A stretch of DNA of 64,000 nt from Candidatus Methanoperedens sp. BLZ2. GTDB taxonomy: Archaea > Halobacteriota > Methanosarcinia > Methanosarcinales > Methanoperedenaceae. Of the stretch, positions 8,114-16,263 are shown one piece after another. A program made the position numbers and the translations under genes. The notes beneath the pieces were generated by a model. The model saw only the letters and a program-made list of their open reading frames with translations, ran no database searches and had not been told where the DNA came from. The DNA is taken from the NCBI RefSeq assembly GCF_002487355.1, contig NZ_NTMG01000019.1, forward strand, positions 1 through 64,000. The letters run 5' to 3'. How positions within the stretch are numbered: the stretch's first letter is position 1; every line of letters starts with the position of its first letter.

Positions 8114-8643
8114 GCACGGAAGCGGCAGCAGGAACACCAAAATCAGAGGGTTGGGAACCAAATATCCTTGCTTTTTGCTGTAACTGGTGTTCATACGCAG
8201 GCGCAGATCTGGCAGGCGTGAGCAGGTTCCAGTATCCGCCAACTGTTAAAGTCCTGCGTGTTATGTGTTCGAGCAGGGTTGAACCGGCATTCATTTTAAA
8301 AGCATTGAAAGACGGAGCTGACGGCGTTCTTGTGGCTGGATGCCATATCGGGGACTGCCATTATATTGATGGAAATAAGAATGCAGAGGTCAGGATAAAT
8401 AATACAAAAAAAGCGCTGGAAAAACTCGGATTCGATAAGAGGCTGCGGCTTGAGTGGATATCTGCCAGCGAAGGATTGCGATTCTCAGAAGTTATTCGAA
8501 ATTTTACAGAAGAAATAAAGAAACTGGGACAAAATCCAGTGAAAAAACCGCAGATAAACGCAGATGAACGCAGATTGGATACATCGGATATCAGCGTTAA
8601 TATGCGTTCTATTGCTAATGTTCAAGGAAGTGAAGTTAAATGA
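8110..8643 (+). CDS. mvhD: MvhD-like [2Fe-2S] electron-transfer subunit, copy 1, with a repeat-derived C-terminal tail
   Basis: The 177-residue protein belongs to the methyl-viologen-reducing hydrogenase delta family, which brings electrons to HdrA. Conserved cysteines sit at C23, C24, C27 ([12 protein letters not shown]), C53, C78 and C83 (GCHIGDCHY). The body matches the second copy at 10646, which ends at residue 150 with [12 protein letters not shown]. Copy 1 continues for about 30 residues beginning KPQINADERR. Those are encoded by a dispersed hairpin repeat (see 8547-8607). The added tail is hydrophilic and probably tolerated. It overlaps its neighbours by 4 nt on both sides. No hydrogenase large subunit is present in the window, so the electron donor is more likely the FrhB/FdhB-like protein downstream. 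Confidence 0.92.
   Translation: MSTEAAAGTPKSEGWEPNILAFCCNWCSYAGADLAGVSRFQYPPTVKVLRVMCSSRVEPAFILKALKDGADGVLVAGCHIGDCHYIDGNKNAEVRINNTKKALEKLGFDKRLRLEWISASEGLRFSEVIRNFTEEIKKLGQNPVKKPQINADERRLDTSDISVNMRSIANVQGSEVK
8547..8607 (+). repeat. dispersed hairpin repeat inserted in frame in mvhD
   Basis: The left arm is built of units like CGCAGATAAA and CGCAGATGAA. The right arm (about 8588-8607) is a degraded complement (ATCAGCGTTAATATGCGTTC). The same unit occurs at 19634-19666 in the opposite orientation. In the reading frame it gives the peptide PQINADERR, often seen where this repeat family has landed inside genes. The reading frame of mvhD is kept. Confidence 0.7.
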
Positions 8644-10649
8644 GTGATAATAAAGGCGATGAGAAACCTGTTGAATCAAAGGTTGATCAGGAAGAAAAAC
8701 GGGTTGGAGTGTTCGTATGTGAATGCGGTGTAAATATCGGAGGTGTTGTAAATACTAAAGCAGTAGCCGAATATATCGGAACACTGCCTGGCGTAAAAGT
8801 AACATCCGTTAACAAGTTCACATGTTCTGACTCAGGCCAGGCTGATATCCAGTCGAAGATAAAAGAACACAACCTTAATCGTGTTGTTGTGGCTGCGTGC
8901 TCTCCAAAAACACATGAGCCAACATTCCGTGCCTGTATTGAAGAGATGGGCTTGAACCAGTATTTCCTTGAATTCGTAAATATCAGAGATCATTGCTCAT
9001 GGATCCACATGTGGGAGAAGGAGAAAGCCACTGAGAAGGCAAAAGACCTTATCCGCATGGGAACTGAACGTGCCAAGCTTCTTGAACCCCTTCAGGCAAG
9101 CGAGGTACCTGTAACTGATAAGGCTCTTGTCATCGGCGCAGGTGTTGCGGGAATGCAATCAGCTCTTGACCTTGCTGATATGGGTTTCCAGGTATATCTT
9201 GTGGAGAAGGAGCCTTCAATAGGCGGAAGGATGGCTCGCTTTGACAAAGTATTCCCAACGAATGATTGTTCAATATGTATCCTTGGTCCCAAGATGGTAG
9301 AAGTCGCGCGTAATAAGAATATCAAGATAATGAGCTATTCAGAAGTGAAAGCAGTAGATGGGTATGTAGGTAATTTCAATGTAAAGATCGAGCATAAACC
9401 CAGGTATCTCGATGTCGCGAAATGTACAGGATGCGCCAAATGCAGCGAAGTATGCCCTGTTGAAGTGCCTTATGATTTCAATGAAGGCTTCGGCACACGC
9501 AAAGCGATATACGTCCCATTCCCGCAGGCTGTACCCCTTCGCGCCCTTATTGACAAAGATAATTGCATCAACTGCAAGGCATGCGCAAAAGCATGCCAGA
9601 GCGGGGCAATAAACTATGATATGCAGACTTCATATACTGACCTTAATGTTGGTGTAATAATTGGAGCAGTGGGTTTCAAGACATACGACCCGGAGCCAAG
9701 GCATGATTTCGGATACGGGTTGTATGATAATATTATTACTGCTATGGAATTTGAGAGGCTTCTTAATGCAGCCGGGCCGACCGGGGGTCATGTTGTGCGC
9801 CCATCGGACTGCAAAGAGCCAATACGGGTTGGATTTGTGAACTGCGTGGGTTCGCGTGATAAGGCTACCAATATTTACTGCTCAGGTGTGTGCTGTATGT
9901 ACACAATAAAGAACGCGCAGCTCCTTAAAGAGAAGCGCCCTGAGACAGACCATACTGTAATGTATATCGATATCAGGACACCCTTCAGGGCATATGAGGA
10001 ATCATACAACAGGTCACGCAATCTTGGTGTTAAATTCCTGCGCGGAAGACCTGTGGAAGTAAAGGAAGACCCCGTCACCAAAAATATCAAGGTGCGGGTC
10101 GAGGATACACTTGCCGGTGAAATGAGGAATCTTGAATTTGATCTTCTTGTACTTGCGACTGGCATTGTCCCGAACGAAGGAATAGGCCAGATACAGCAAT
10201 TATTGAAATTATCAAAAGCAGCAGACGGCCTTCTGATGGAAGCACATCCGAAATTAAAACCCGTTGATACCACTATCGATGGCGTATTCCTTGCTGGCTG
10301 CGCTTCAGGACCCAAGGATATTCCATATGCAGTATCCCAGGGCAGCGCATGCGCAGGCCGCGCCACTATTCTTCTCAAGAACAAGAAAGCCATAACAGAA
10401 GGCATAACCGCGGTTGTGAACCCGGATGTATGCGTGGGTTGTAATGTGTGCATTCCGATGTGCCCATTCCAGGCTATCAAGTTTGATGAAAAAGCCGGAA
10501 AGGCAAATGTTGTTAAAGCGCTCTGTAAAGGGTGCGGAACATGTGTGGCAGCATGCCCGACAGGTGCGCTTGAGCAGAGCCACTTCAAGAATAACCAGAT
10601 ACTGGCCCAGGTAAAGAATGTATTCAAGTTCCAGGAGGTAGCGGTATGA
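8640..10649 (+). CDS. hdrA: heterodisulfide reductase subunit A, full-length
   Basis: The 669 residues follow the canonical HdrA plan. The N-terminal Cys domain ([12 protein letters not shown]) is followed by a thioredoxin-reductase-like flavin fold (VIGAGVAGM, about 162). Inserted ferredoxin motifs come next ([12 protein letters not shown] about 262; [12 protein letters not shown] about 308), then two C-terminal ferredoxins ([24 protein letters not shown]). The length is normal. It sits between two mvhD copies, so the operon holds three HdrA flavin modules and two MvhD proteins. Its stop overlaps the next ATG (ATGA). HdrA bifurcates or confurcates electrons between ferredoxin, heterodisulfide and a hydride donor. 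The donor here is presumably F420H2 or NAD(P)H through the FrhB-like subunit. Confidence 0.95.
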   Translation: MSDNKGDEKPVESKVDQEEKRVGVFVCECGVNIGGVVNTKAVAEYIGTLPGVKVTSVNKFTCSDSGQADIQSKIKEHNLNRVVVAACSPKTHEPTFRACIEEMGLNQYFLEFVNIRDHCSWIHMWEKEKATEKAKDLIRMGTERAKLLEPLQASEVPVTDKALVIGAGVAGMQSALDLADMGFQVYLVEKEPSIGGRMARFDKVFPTNDCSICILGPKMVEVARNKNIKIMSYSEVKAVDGYVGNFNVKIEHKPRYLDVAKCTGCAKCSEVCPVEVPYDFNEGFGTRKAIYVPFPQAVPLRALIDKDNCINCKACAKACQSGAINYDMQTSYTDLNVGVIIGAVGFKTYDPEPRHDFGYGLYDNIITAMEFERLLNAAGPTGGHVVRPSDCKEPIRVGFVNCVGSRDKATNIYCSGVCCMYTIKNAQLLKEKRPETDHTVMYIDIRTPFRAYEESYNRSRNLGVKFLRGRPVEVKEDPVTKNIKVRVEDTLAGEMRNLEFDLLVLATGIVPNEGIGQIQQLLKLSKAADGLLMEAHPKLKPVDTTIDGVFLAGCASGPKDIPYAVSQGSACAGRATILLKNKKAITEGITAVVNPDVCVGCNVCIPMCPFQAIKFDEKAGKANVVKALCKGCGTCVAACPTGALEQSHFKNNQILAQVKNVFKFQEVAV

Positions 10650-11098
10650 GCGCAGAAGCTGCCACAACTACAAAGACCGATGGCTGGGAACCCAAAATCG
10701 TGGCCTTCTGCTGCAACTGGTGTTCATACGGAGGCGCGGACAGCGCAGGGATGGGAAGATTCCAGCAGCCGGCTTCAGCAAGGATCATACGCGTCATGTG
10801 TTCAGGCAGGATCGACCCGCTGCATGTGTTCAATGCATTCCTGGAAGGCGCTGACGCTGTACTTGTGACAGGATGCCACATCGGCGATTGCCATTATGTT
10901 AACGGTAATGATAAAACAAAAATAAAATACAAATATCTTGAAAACGTGGCGCATGAGCTTGGTATTGAAAAAGAGAGACTCCAGCTTAACTGGATATCGG
11001 CAAGCGAAGGCGAAAAGTTCGCAAATTTTATCCGTGATGTTACTGCCCAGATAAAGAAGCTTGGGCCCAGTCCCTTAAAACCTGAGGGGGTGGCGTAA
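10646..11098 (+). CDS. mvhD: MvhD-like [2Fe-2S] electron-transfer subunit, copy 2
   Basis: The 150-residue protein shows the family cysteine pattern ([28 protein letters not shown]). It is clearly paralogous to the product at 8110 over its whole length, but without the repeat-derived tail. It probably links the full-length HdrA upstream to the FrhB/FdhB-like protein downstream. Its TAA shares one base with the next ATG (TAATG). Two MvhD copies in one operon suggest a complex with two HdrA entry points, or two alternative assemblies. Confidence 0.93.
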   Translation: MSAEAATTTKTDGWEPKIVAFCCNWCSYGGADSAGMGRFQQPASARIIRVMCSGRIDPLHVFNAFLEGADAVLVTGCHIGDCHYVNGNDKTKIKYKYLENVAHELGIEKERLQLNWISASEGEKFANFIRDVTAQIKKLGPSPLKPEGVA

Positions 11099-12252
11099 TG
11101 CAAAAAGGTGAAATGTATGTTGGATGGTCAACAAAAGAGGATGTGAGAAAATGCGGAGGCTCAGGCGGTCTTGTAACCTCAATGCTGGCAGCTGCGCTTG
11201 AAAAGAAGCTTGTTGATGCTGTTGTTGTATTAAAGAAAATAAATGAGTTCGAGGCTGTTCCTATCATCACTTCTGACGTGAATGAAGTACTGAATTCAGC
11301 GGGTTCACTGCATTCAGTCCCGAGCAACTTTGCAAAGCTGATCGCTAACAGGAACCTGAAAGTTGCACTCCCGGCAAAAGGATGCGATGTGAGGGGGATA
11401 ATCGAGCAGGGAAAGCGCAACGCTATTAACCCTGATAATACTTTTATCGTAGGATTGAACTGCGGTGGATCAATGCATCCGGTTGTTACCCGCGAGATGC
11501 TTGAAGTAATGTACAAGATAAAGCCGGAAGATGTCCATGGCGAAGAGATCGAGAAAGGAAAATTAATTTTTGAGACAAAAGACGGGAAAGAGAACGCCAT
11601 TACCATTGACGAACTTGAAGAAAAAGGGTATGGAAGACGCGAAAACTGCCGATACTGCACGATAAAGATCCCAAATAATTCTGATATTGCATGCGGCAAC
11701 TGGGGTGTTATCGGAGACCTTGCAGGAAAAGCCACATTTGTTGAGATTAACTCGGAAAAAGGCGCCACACTCTTGCAGAATGCGGTTGATGCCGGATATG
11801 TGCAGGTGCAGAAGCCGGATGAGAAAGGTGTTGCTATGCGCGCCAAGATAAAAGGCGTGATGGAAGGCCTTGGCCAGAAATGGAAAGATAAAATATTCGT
11901 TCCGATCGAAAATAACAGGTTGGAGTATTTCAGGAAAGAACTTGAAAACTGCATTGACTGCGGCGCATGCAAGGCCGTATGCCCAACATGTTCCTGCGGT
12001 GATGCTTCAAAGTGTACCGAATACCATTCCCGTGGCGATGCTTATAAGATGTCGATGTATCACCTCGTTCGCTTTTTGCACCTTGCAGATGCATGCATCG
12101 GGTGCGGCCAGTGCAGTGACGTATGCCCGGTTGATATTCCGCTTACAAGATTATACAGGAGGTTTGCAAATCCTGTGCAGGAGCAGTTAAAGTATGAGCC
12201 GGGGATGGATATGAGAAAGCCCCCCTATTTCGAGGTGAAGTTAAATGAGTGA
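11098..12252 (+). CDS. F420-reducing hydrogenase/formate dehydrogenase beta-subunit family protein (FrhB/FdhB-like)
   Basis: The 384-residue protein starts with the FrhB domain (KCGGSGGLVTSML, PAKGCDVRG, RRENCRYC), a flavoprotein fold that exchanges hydride with coenzyme F420 in FrhB, FdhB and FpoF. The C-terminus carries two ferredoxin motifs (CIDCGACKAVCP and CIGCGQCSDVCP), as in FdhB fusions that feed Hdr complexes. In this operon it is the likely hydride port (F420 or NAD(P)) for the HdrA/MvhD modules. It overlaps the next gene by 8 nt. The family is certain. The cofactor is inferred from the relatives and the methanogen-like setting. Confidence 0.9.
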   Translation: MQKGEMYVGWSTKEDVRKCGGSGGLVTSMLAAALEKKLVDAVVVLKKINEFEAVPIITSDVNEVLNSAGSLHSVPSNFAKLIANRNLKVALPAKGCDVRGIIEQGKRNAINPDNTFIVGLNCGGSMHPVVTREMLEVMYKIKPEDVHGEEIEKGKLIFETKDGKENAITIDELEEKGYGRRENCRYCTIKIPNNSDIACGNWGVIGDLAGKATFVEINSEKGATLLQNAVDAGYVQVQKPDEKGVAMRAKIKGVMEGLGQKWKDKIFVPIENNRLEYFRKELENCIDCGACKAVCPTCSCGDASKCTEYHSRGDAYKMSMYHLVRFLHLADACIGCGQCSDVCPVDIPLTRLYRRFANPVQEQLKYEPGMDMRKPPYFEVKLNE

Positions 12253-12730
12253 ATATAATCAATTTATTGAATACAAGCCACAAATAAAACCTGATAAATA
12301 TAGATGTGGACTGGATTCACGATCGGGAGAAGGAATGTTGAGTACAGAGGCTATAAAAAATGCTCCAGGATTAAATCCCCTGAGATTTGTTAATGAAATT
12401 CTTTTTGATGAAATTCAGGATGAGATTATTAATCAGGATGAACATATTAAAAATGATTTTGCTGATAAAGAAATTAAAGAAATTCCAGCCGTAGATGGAA
12501 GCAAGGAACAAAAAAGCTTTTCAGAAATTTCTGTGCCTCTCACTGGCGAGATATTGAAAAATTCGCCAGGATTAAACACTTTACATCCATTTGAAATTCA
12601 TGATATGAATCCGGATCGTGATTTTGCGCGCCGTGGATTTCCGTCCGCAGAAAGGGCATGGAGAACTTCTTCAGGATTGATTCCATTGCGTCCTGGAAGC
12701 AAGATAAATAGAATACGGGTGATTGAATGA
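12245..12730 (+). CDS. unrecognised protein with three GLxPL peptide repeats
   Basis: The 161-residue protein matches no family I know. It holds three copies of a roughly 17-residue motif, at 33-48 (TEAIKNAPGLNPLRF), 100-116 (GEILKNSPGLNTLHPF) and 134-150 (AERAWRTSSGLIPLRP). The shared core is a short helix followed by GL-N/I-x-L. Between repeats 1 and 2 lies an acidic stretch (about 50-90). There are no membrane segments and only one Cys (C21), so it is not a redox carrier. The ATG overlaps the FrhB-like stop, and the next gene overlaps by 4 nt, so it is embedded in the operon. The repeats suggest a scaffold that binds three equivalent sites on a partner. That is inference only. Confidence 0.8.
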   Translation: MSEYNQFIEYKPQIKPDKYRCGLDSRSGEGMLSTEAIKNAPGLNPLRFVNEILFDEIQDEIINQDEHIKNDFADKEIKEIPAVDGSKEQKSFSEISVPLTGEILKNSPGLNTLHPFEIHDMNPDRDFARRGFPSAERAWRTSSGLIPLRPGSKINRIRVIE

Positions 12731-14142
12731 GCGATAATGTTTATTCAACAATATGCACAGGATGCAATTTCGGATGCGGATTATATATTAGGGAAAATGA
12801 CGCCCTGAAAGTTGATTTCAGGAAATCATCACCTGCTAATGCTGGAAAACTATGCAGGTTCGGGATGAGTCTTCCGCGGTTCTATAAGCCGGTAAAGTCA
12901 ATCGTGGACGGCAAGGAAACAACGCTTGATGAGGCTGCAAAGGAAGCTGCAAAGAGAATTTCAGGAAGTAAGGGTTCTGTTGCATTTCTCTCAACTGGCA
13001 ATACCACAGGTGAAGAGATTCTTGCATTCCAGAAGATAGCTGAATCATATTTATGCACAGGTGCGAATTTTGAGGCGCTTCCGAAAGATACTTATCAAAC
13101 TGTTAGCGTGGGAATTCCTTACAGCGAAATCGAGGCTGCAAAGCACATCATGCTGTTCATTGACCCATATGAGCAGTACCCCCTGATCGTACGGCGCCTG
13201 CTTCTTGCAAAAAATAAAGGCGCAAAAATAACAGCAGTCTGGTGGAAAGACCTGCCTCTTGCAGATGAAAACATCAGGCCGAACGATGTCTCAAAATTGC
13301 AGCTAACAAAAGATTCAGTGATTATTGCTGATTTCCATCCTCTCTCTGATATTGAACAGGTTAAAAGTGTCCTTTCACTTGCCAGGAATGCAGAAGCAAA
13401 GGTTACGTTCCTCAAACCATTTGCGAATTCAACTGGCGCGTATATCCTTTCAAAGGATGCAAAACAGAAATCCCTTGCACAGCTTATTGATGATATCAAT
13501 AAAGGAACGATCAAGACGCTTTTTGCCCTTGAATCCGATCCATCAGTGTTGATGCCGCCTGAGACCCTTTCAAAGCTCACGAACCTGATAATCCAGACAG
13601 GACAGGAGGTTTCTGCAAAAGCGAACGTAATTCTGGCCCACGAGCCCCTGTATAAGAAAAAAGGTACGCTTATTAACAACGAGGGAAGGGCTCAGGCACT
13701 GGGCGGCGCAGGGACGAACGGGCTTGATGCGCTCGGGATCATTGCGGGTGCCAAATTTGATTTTAATGTACTCCATGAATCAGTGAAAAAGGCTATTGGC
13801 ATTACGGCAGTCGATGAATTTACGATACCGAAATACGATAGACCCGCATATGGCACGATACAGGCAGCACCAAAACCACTGGAGGCAAAACCTGTGCTTA
13901 TTGATGTGTATAATCCTTTCATGTGGAATAGTTTAGCAGATGACAATGATTTTGTGGAACTGAATTTGAACACTGTGAGGGCGCTTAAGCTCTTTAAGGG
14001 CGGGACGCTAAAGATAAAATCAAATGGCAGCGCTATTGAAAAGAAATTTAGAGTGGCGCCAGTGCAGGATAATGTTTTGCTCACAGGGAAAAGGTTCGGG
14101 ATAGAAAAGGGAATTATTACGCCAGTTGAGATATCGAGGTGA
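12727..14142 (+). CDS. FdhA/NuoG-like molybdopterin-oxidoreductase-family protein, short form
   Basis: The 471-residue protein begins with the [4Fe-4S] motif of the family (C10-C13-C17 and C43 in KLCRFG). It continues with the typical middle domains (the INNEGRAQALGG segment about residue 317) and a small C-terminal beta domain. It is shorter than formate dehydrogenase alpha (about 680). Where FdhA and FwdB carry the metal-binding Cys or Sec in a CHGPS-like motif, this protein reads KDTYQTVSVG, with no Cys or stop codon. It may thus be an electron-relay or structural subunit, like NuoG, rather than an active formate dehydrogenase. It overlaps its neighbours by 4 nt. The family is sure; the loss of catalysis is inferred by eye. 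Confidence 0.82.
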   Translation: MSDNVYSTICTGCNFGCGLYIRENDALKVDFRKSSPANAGKLCRFGMSLPRFYKPVKSIVDGKETTLDEAAKEAAKRISGSKGSVAFLSTGNTTGEEILAFQKIAESYLCTGANFEALPKDTYQTVSVGIPYSEIEAAKHIMLFIDPYEQYPLIVRRLLLAKNKGAKITAVWWKDLPLADENIRPNDVSKLQLTKDSVIIADFHPLSDIEQVKSVLSLARNAEAKVTFLKPFANSTGAYILSKDAKQKSLAQLIDDINKGTIKTLFALESDPSVLMPPETLSKLTNLIIQTGQEVSAKANVILAHEPLYKKKGTLINNEGRAQALGGAGTNGLDALGIIAGAKFDFNVLHESVKKAIGITAVDEFTIPKYDRPAYGTIQAAPKPLEAKPVLIDVYNPFMWNSLADDNDFVELNLNTVRALKLFKGGTLKIKSNGSAIEKKFRVAPVQDNVLLTGKRFGIEKGIITPVEISR

Positions 14143-14147
14143 TGGGA

Positions 14148-14738
14148 ATGGCAGAAGCAGTAAAGAAAGCAGTTAAAAAGGAAAAGCCAAAGATCGATGA
14201 CAAGGCAGCAAAAGAAGCCGCAAAGGCCACATTGCAGGCGCTTGCTCAAACTGATGCTCAGAAGGCAGCGGCAGTCAAGGCGCCGTCAGCAGTCCAGCCC
14301 GTGCAAAAAGCAGAGGAAAAGGCTGTCAAAGCAATTCCAAAACCTGATGCTGCAAAGGCAGAACCTGTAAAAACAACTGCACCAGAAGCTAAACTTGCGA
14401 CGCCTGAATCTGAAGTTGTAAAGGTTGAACCAACAAAACCGACCCCAGCAGAAACAGAAAAATCAGCGATTCCAAAAGCAGAAGCTGTAAAGGCAGAACC
14501 TGAAGTAAAAACAGAAGCATCAAAAGCAGAAGTAAAGAAGGAAGCTGACCCCAGCAAGGAATTCGTGGATGGCATCATGACAGAGATGGGCTTGAAGGGC
14601 GGATCAAAGAAGAGGCTCATAAAGATGCTGGCCGAGCAGTTCAATTTCGATAAGCAGAGGGTGATTTTCAAGCTCAAGCGGGCGCTGATAAGTGAGAGGT
14701 ATGCGGCGCTGCACGCTGAGGGTGGGGCGGGGCATTGA
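14148..14738 (+). CDS. Lys/Ala/Pro-rich linker protein with a conserved-looking C-terminal helical domain
   Basis: The protein has about 196 residues. I chose the ATG at 14148 because GAGGTGA lies six bases upstream; a GTG at 14139 would add three residues and overlap the previous stop. Residues 1-135 are low-complexity Ala, Lys, Pro and Glu, like a flexible linker. The last 60 residues (from about FVDGIMTEMG to ERYAALHAEG) form an ordered, basic, helical domain. No family is recognised. It is the last gene of the Hdr operon and may tether the complex to a partner or to nucleic acid. It is not a redox protein, since it has no Cys. Confidence 0.75.
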   Translation: MAEAVKKAVKKEKPKIDDKAAKEAAKATLQALAQTDAQKAAAVKAPSAVQPVQKAEEKAVKAIPKPDAAKAEPVKTTAPEAKLATPESEVVKVEPTKPTPAETEKSAIPKAEAVKAEPEVKTEASKAEVKKEADPSKEFVDGIMTEMGLKGGSKKRLIKMLAEQFNFDKQRVIFKLKRALISERYAALHAEGGAGH

Positions 14739-14803
14739 AGTTCTTGTGCTCATTAAAAGATTAAATATTTTTAATAAAAATCATCTTAAAAAGAGGAAAA
14801 ACA

Positions 14804-15361
14804 TTGGATATTTCTAAAATTATAGAAGTAGCAAAAAAAGAATTATTTGAATACTTCTCGATTCAACCAAATGTAATTTGGAAAGAAGAAGATTTGCAAT
14901 CTTTCTTATACCATCGATTATTAGTTCTTGAGCCAAATCTCAAGAACAGATTGCATAGAGAGTTTCCGGTTATTGTTTCTCACTCTCCACGCAATTGGGT
15001 TGGAATGTTAGATTTAGCAATAACTGATGAATGCTCAAATAATTTCTCTCTTCTAGATGTGAAAATTGATTATGCCATTGAACTAAAATTTGTTAGAGAC
15101 TGGAAAACTGGTTTAAGTCCAAAAAGTCTGGCAAAATTTGAATCTGAATGCCGAAAAGATTGTAATAAACTATTAACCCATGCAATAAACTTCAAAGATG
15201 AAACGAAAAAGTACTTTTATTCATTTAGATTGCCTCAATCCGCACAAATAGAGGATGTAAAGAATATCTTTGATACGATAGCATGGAATGGAATAGAATC
15301 TCATTATGTTGAATGTTATCCAGAATATAGGGGTTTTATGGGATACATTCATTCAAAGTAA
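14804..15361 (+). CDS. PD-(D/E)XK-type nuclease-like protein
   Basis: The 185-residue protein starts with TTG at 14804, with AAGAGG about ten bases upstream. Residues 65-100 show a candidate PD-(D/E)XK core: GMLDLA (D70), then YAIELKF (E93, K95), with acidic residues at 28-30 on a preceding helix. This arrangement is seen in restriction-type and Holliday-junction-type nucleases. The specific family is not recognised. The base composition is more AT-rich than the Hdr operon before it. It opens an island of restriction and toxin-antitoxin remnants, which fits a defence-related role, but no partner is adjacent. Confidence 0.6.
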   Translation: MDISKIIEVAKKELFEYFSIQPNVIWKEEDLQSFLYHRLLVLEPNLKNRLHREFPVIVSHSPRNWVGMLDLAITDECSNNFSLLDVKIDYAIELKFVRDWKTGLSPKSLAKFESECRKDCNKLLTHAINFKDETKKYFYSFRLPQSAQIEDVKNIFDTIAWNGIESHYVECYPEYRGFMGYIHSK

Positions 15362-15399
15362 CTTAAAAAGATACAAGTTAAGTTCTTTCTGCTTTCCAG

Positions 15400-15450
15400 C
15401 CCGCCCCTTTCCTCAATCCCATGCGCTATCCCTGATATGCAGCGCCTTCT
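15400..15450. repeat. GC-rich dispersed repeat, copy 1 (partial)
   Basis: Read on the minus strand, the core GCGCTGCATATCAGGGA, then GCGCATGGGATTGAGG and AAGGGGCGGG, matches copies at 24853-24938 and 25552-25637. This copy lacks the left part (AATCCCAGCCCGCGCC). It forms the 3' end of the hsdM stump. All three copies lie within the restriction/toxin island. Confidence 0.6.
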
Positions 15451-15601
15451 TCTGCTCCATAGCATCCATATCCTCAAAGCGCTTCATGAAAATCAGGTAT
15501 GACATCTGTTCGATGGATGAGAGGGGATTCGATAAGCCGCCGCTCCAGAATTTGTCCCAGAGGGCGTCTATTTTGGATTTGATTTCGGGGGCAAGTCGCA
15601 T
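15413..15601 (-). pseudogene. hsdM: 5' stump of hsdM (type I restriction methyltransferase)
   Basis: The 62 residues match the N-terminal helical domain of HsdM: LWDKFWSGGLSNPL, then an EQMSYLIFMKRFEDMD segment. Homology stops near residue 50. The rest (KALHIRDSAWD) comes from the GC-rich dispersed repeat. The ATG at 15601 has a good AGGAG ribosome-binding site. An intact HsdM has about 500 residues and carries the SAM-binding and NPPF motifs, which are absent here. This is the only trace of hsdM in the window, so the type I system on this island lacks its methyltransferase. Confidence 0.75.
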
Positions 15602-15711
15602 TGTGTTTTTTCTCCTGATTCTGTTTCAGCAATATACCTGACATCAAAACCCTCATGACGGAGCCGCTCAACGATCTGTCGATCCACATTCTCGTCTGCG
15701 AGTAAATTCAA
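15568..15711 (-). pseudogene. truncated DUF5615 (PIN-like) toxin
   Basis: The TTG at 15711 overlaps the stop of the DUF433 gene (TTGA). The first 33 codons encode the typical DUF5615 start (LLADENVDRQIVERL, then GFDVRYIAETESG). The frame then runs into the hsdM leader and ends in TAG after 47 residues. A complete toxin of this family has about 115 residues. The break falls just before the hsdM ribosome-binding site, so a deletion or insertion joined hsdM DNA to the toxin gene. It is probably non-functional. Confidence 0.7.
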
Positions 15712-15944
15712 GAAAACGCCTCAGCAATCGGATAAACTACGTCAGCGCGCAAAGCCTGAGCAGCAAATGCAAGTGACGCCCTTATTGCTTCGTTAGTTAG
15801 GCGGGGATGAGCTTCAAGTATCTGTTCCACGGTTTCACCAGCGGAAAGTTTTTCAAGAATCATCTCAACCGTGATGCGTGTTCCTGCTATGACAGGTTTT
15901 CCCATCATTATTTTGGGATCGGATATGATCAATTTTTTCTGCAT
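15708..15944 (-). CDS. DUF433 family antitoxin
   Basis: The 78-residue protein shows the DUF433 signature (PKIMMGKPVIAGTRITVEMIL, then LEAHPRLTNEAIRASL), a winged-helix-like antitoxin that usually sits upstream of a DUF5615 PIN-like toxin. The length is normal and the gene looks intact. Its partner toxin is broken directly downstream, so the antitoxin is now an orphan. A TATA-like ATATTTATAT on the minus strand near 15980-15990 could be its promoter. Confidence 0.88.
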   Translation of the reverse strand: MQKKLIISDPKIMMGKPVIAGTRITVEMILEKLSAGETVEQILEAHPRLTNEAIRASLAFAAQALRADVVYPIAEAFS

Positions 15945-16013
15945 TTTGAAACTCCATGACTGAATAGTATGATACAGACGATATAAATATTATTCCAGCA
16001 TATCAGATATGGT

Positions 16014-16263
16014 AGATTAACATTTATATTCTATGCTTATCTTATCGCAACTACTTTCATTTCTGCGCCAGGTACCGCTCCCCCGGCCCTCATGCTATAT
16101 CGCCATTTTTTGAAACAAAGTTTGCACGTCTTGAATATGCAGGGAATGGTCTTTTTAATCTCTCGTACATGAGACACACAGGGCAATGGCTTGAAATTTA
16201 TTCTGGCTTGTCTGTGGATGAATGTTTGGCAGCTATCAAAGATGACTCGCATTTCCTGCCATA
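16014..16263 (+). pseudogene. C-terminal fragment of an unidentified conserved protein
   Basis: This start-less frame ends in TAA at 16261-16263. It reads as genuine protein: GPHAISPFFETKFARLEYAG, then FNLSYMRHTGQW and LSVDECLAAIKDD. No ATG occurs before the YMRHTG methionine, and a TAG closes the frame at the left. I read it as the 3' part of a broken gene; the family name is not known to me. The minus-strand frame over the same bases is its shadow. Confidence 0.5.

Noticed and set aside
11040-11972. Minus-strand frame of 310 codons
   Set aside because: It is antisense to the FrhB/FdhB-like gene. Its product is Ser/Phe/Pro-rich without family motifs.
15474-15689. Minus-strand frame of 71 codons across the toxin/hsdM junction
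   Set aside because: Two other frames over the same bases encode recognised DUF5615 and HsdM N-termini. This third frame has no family features.
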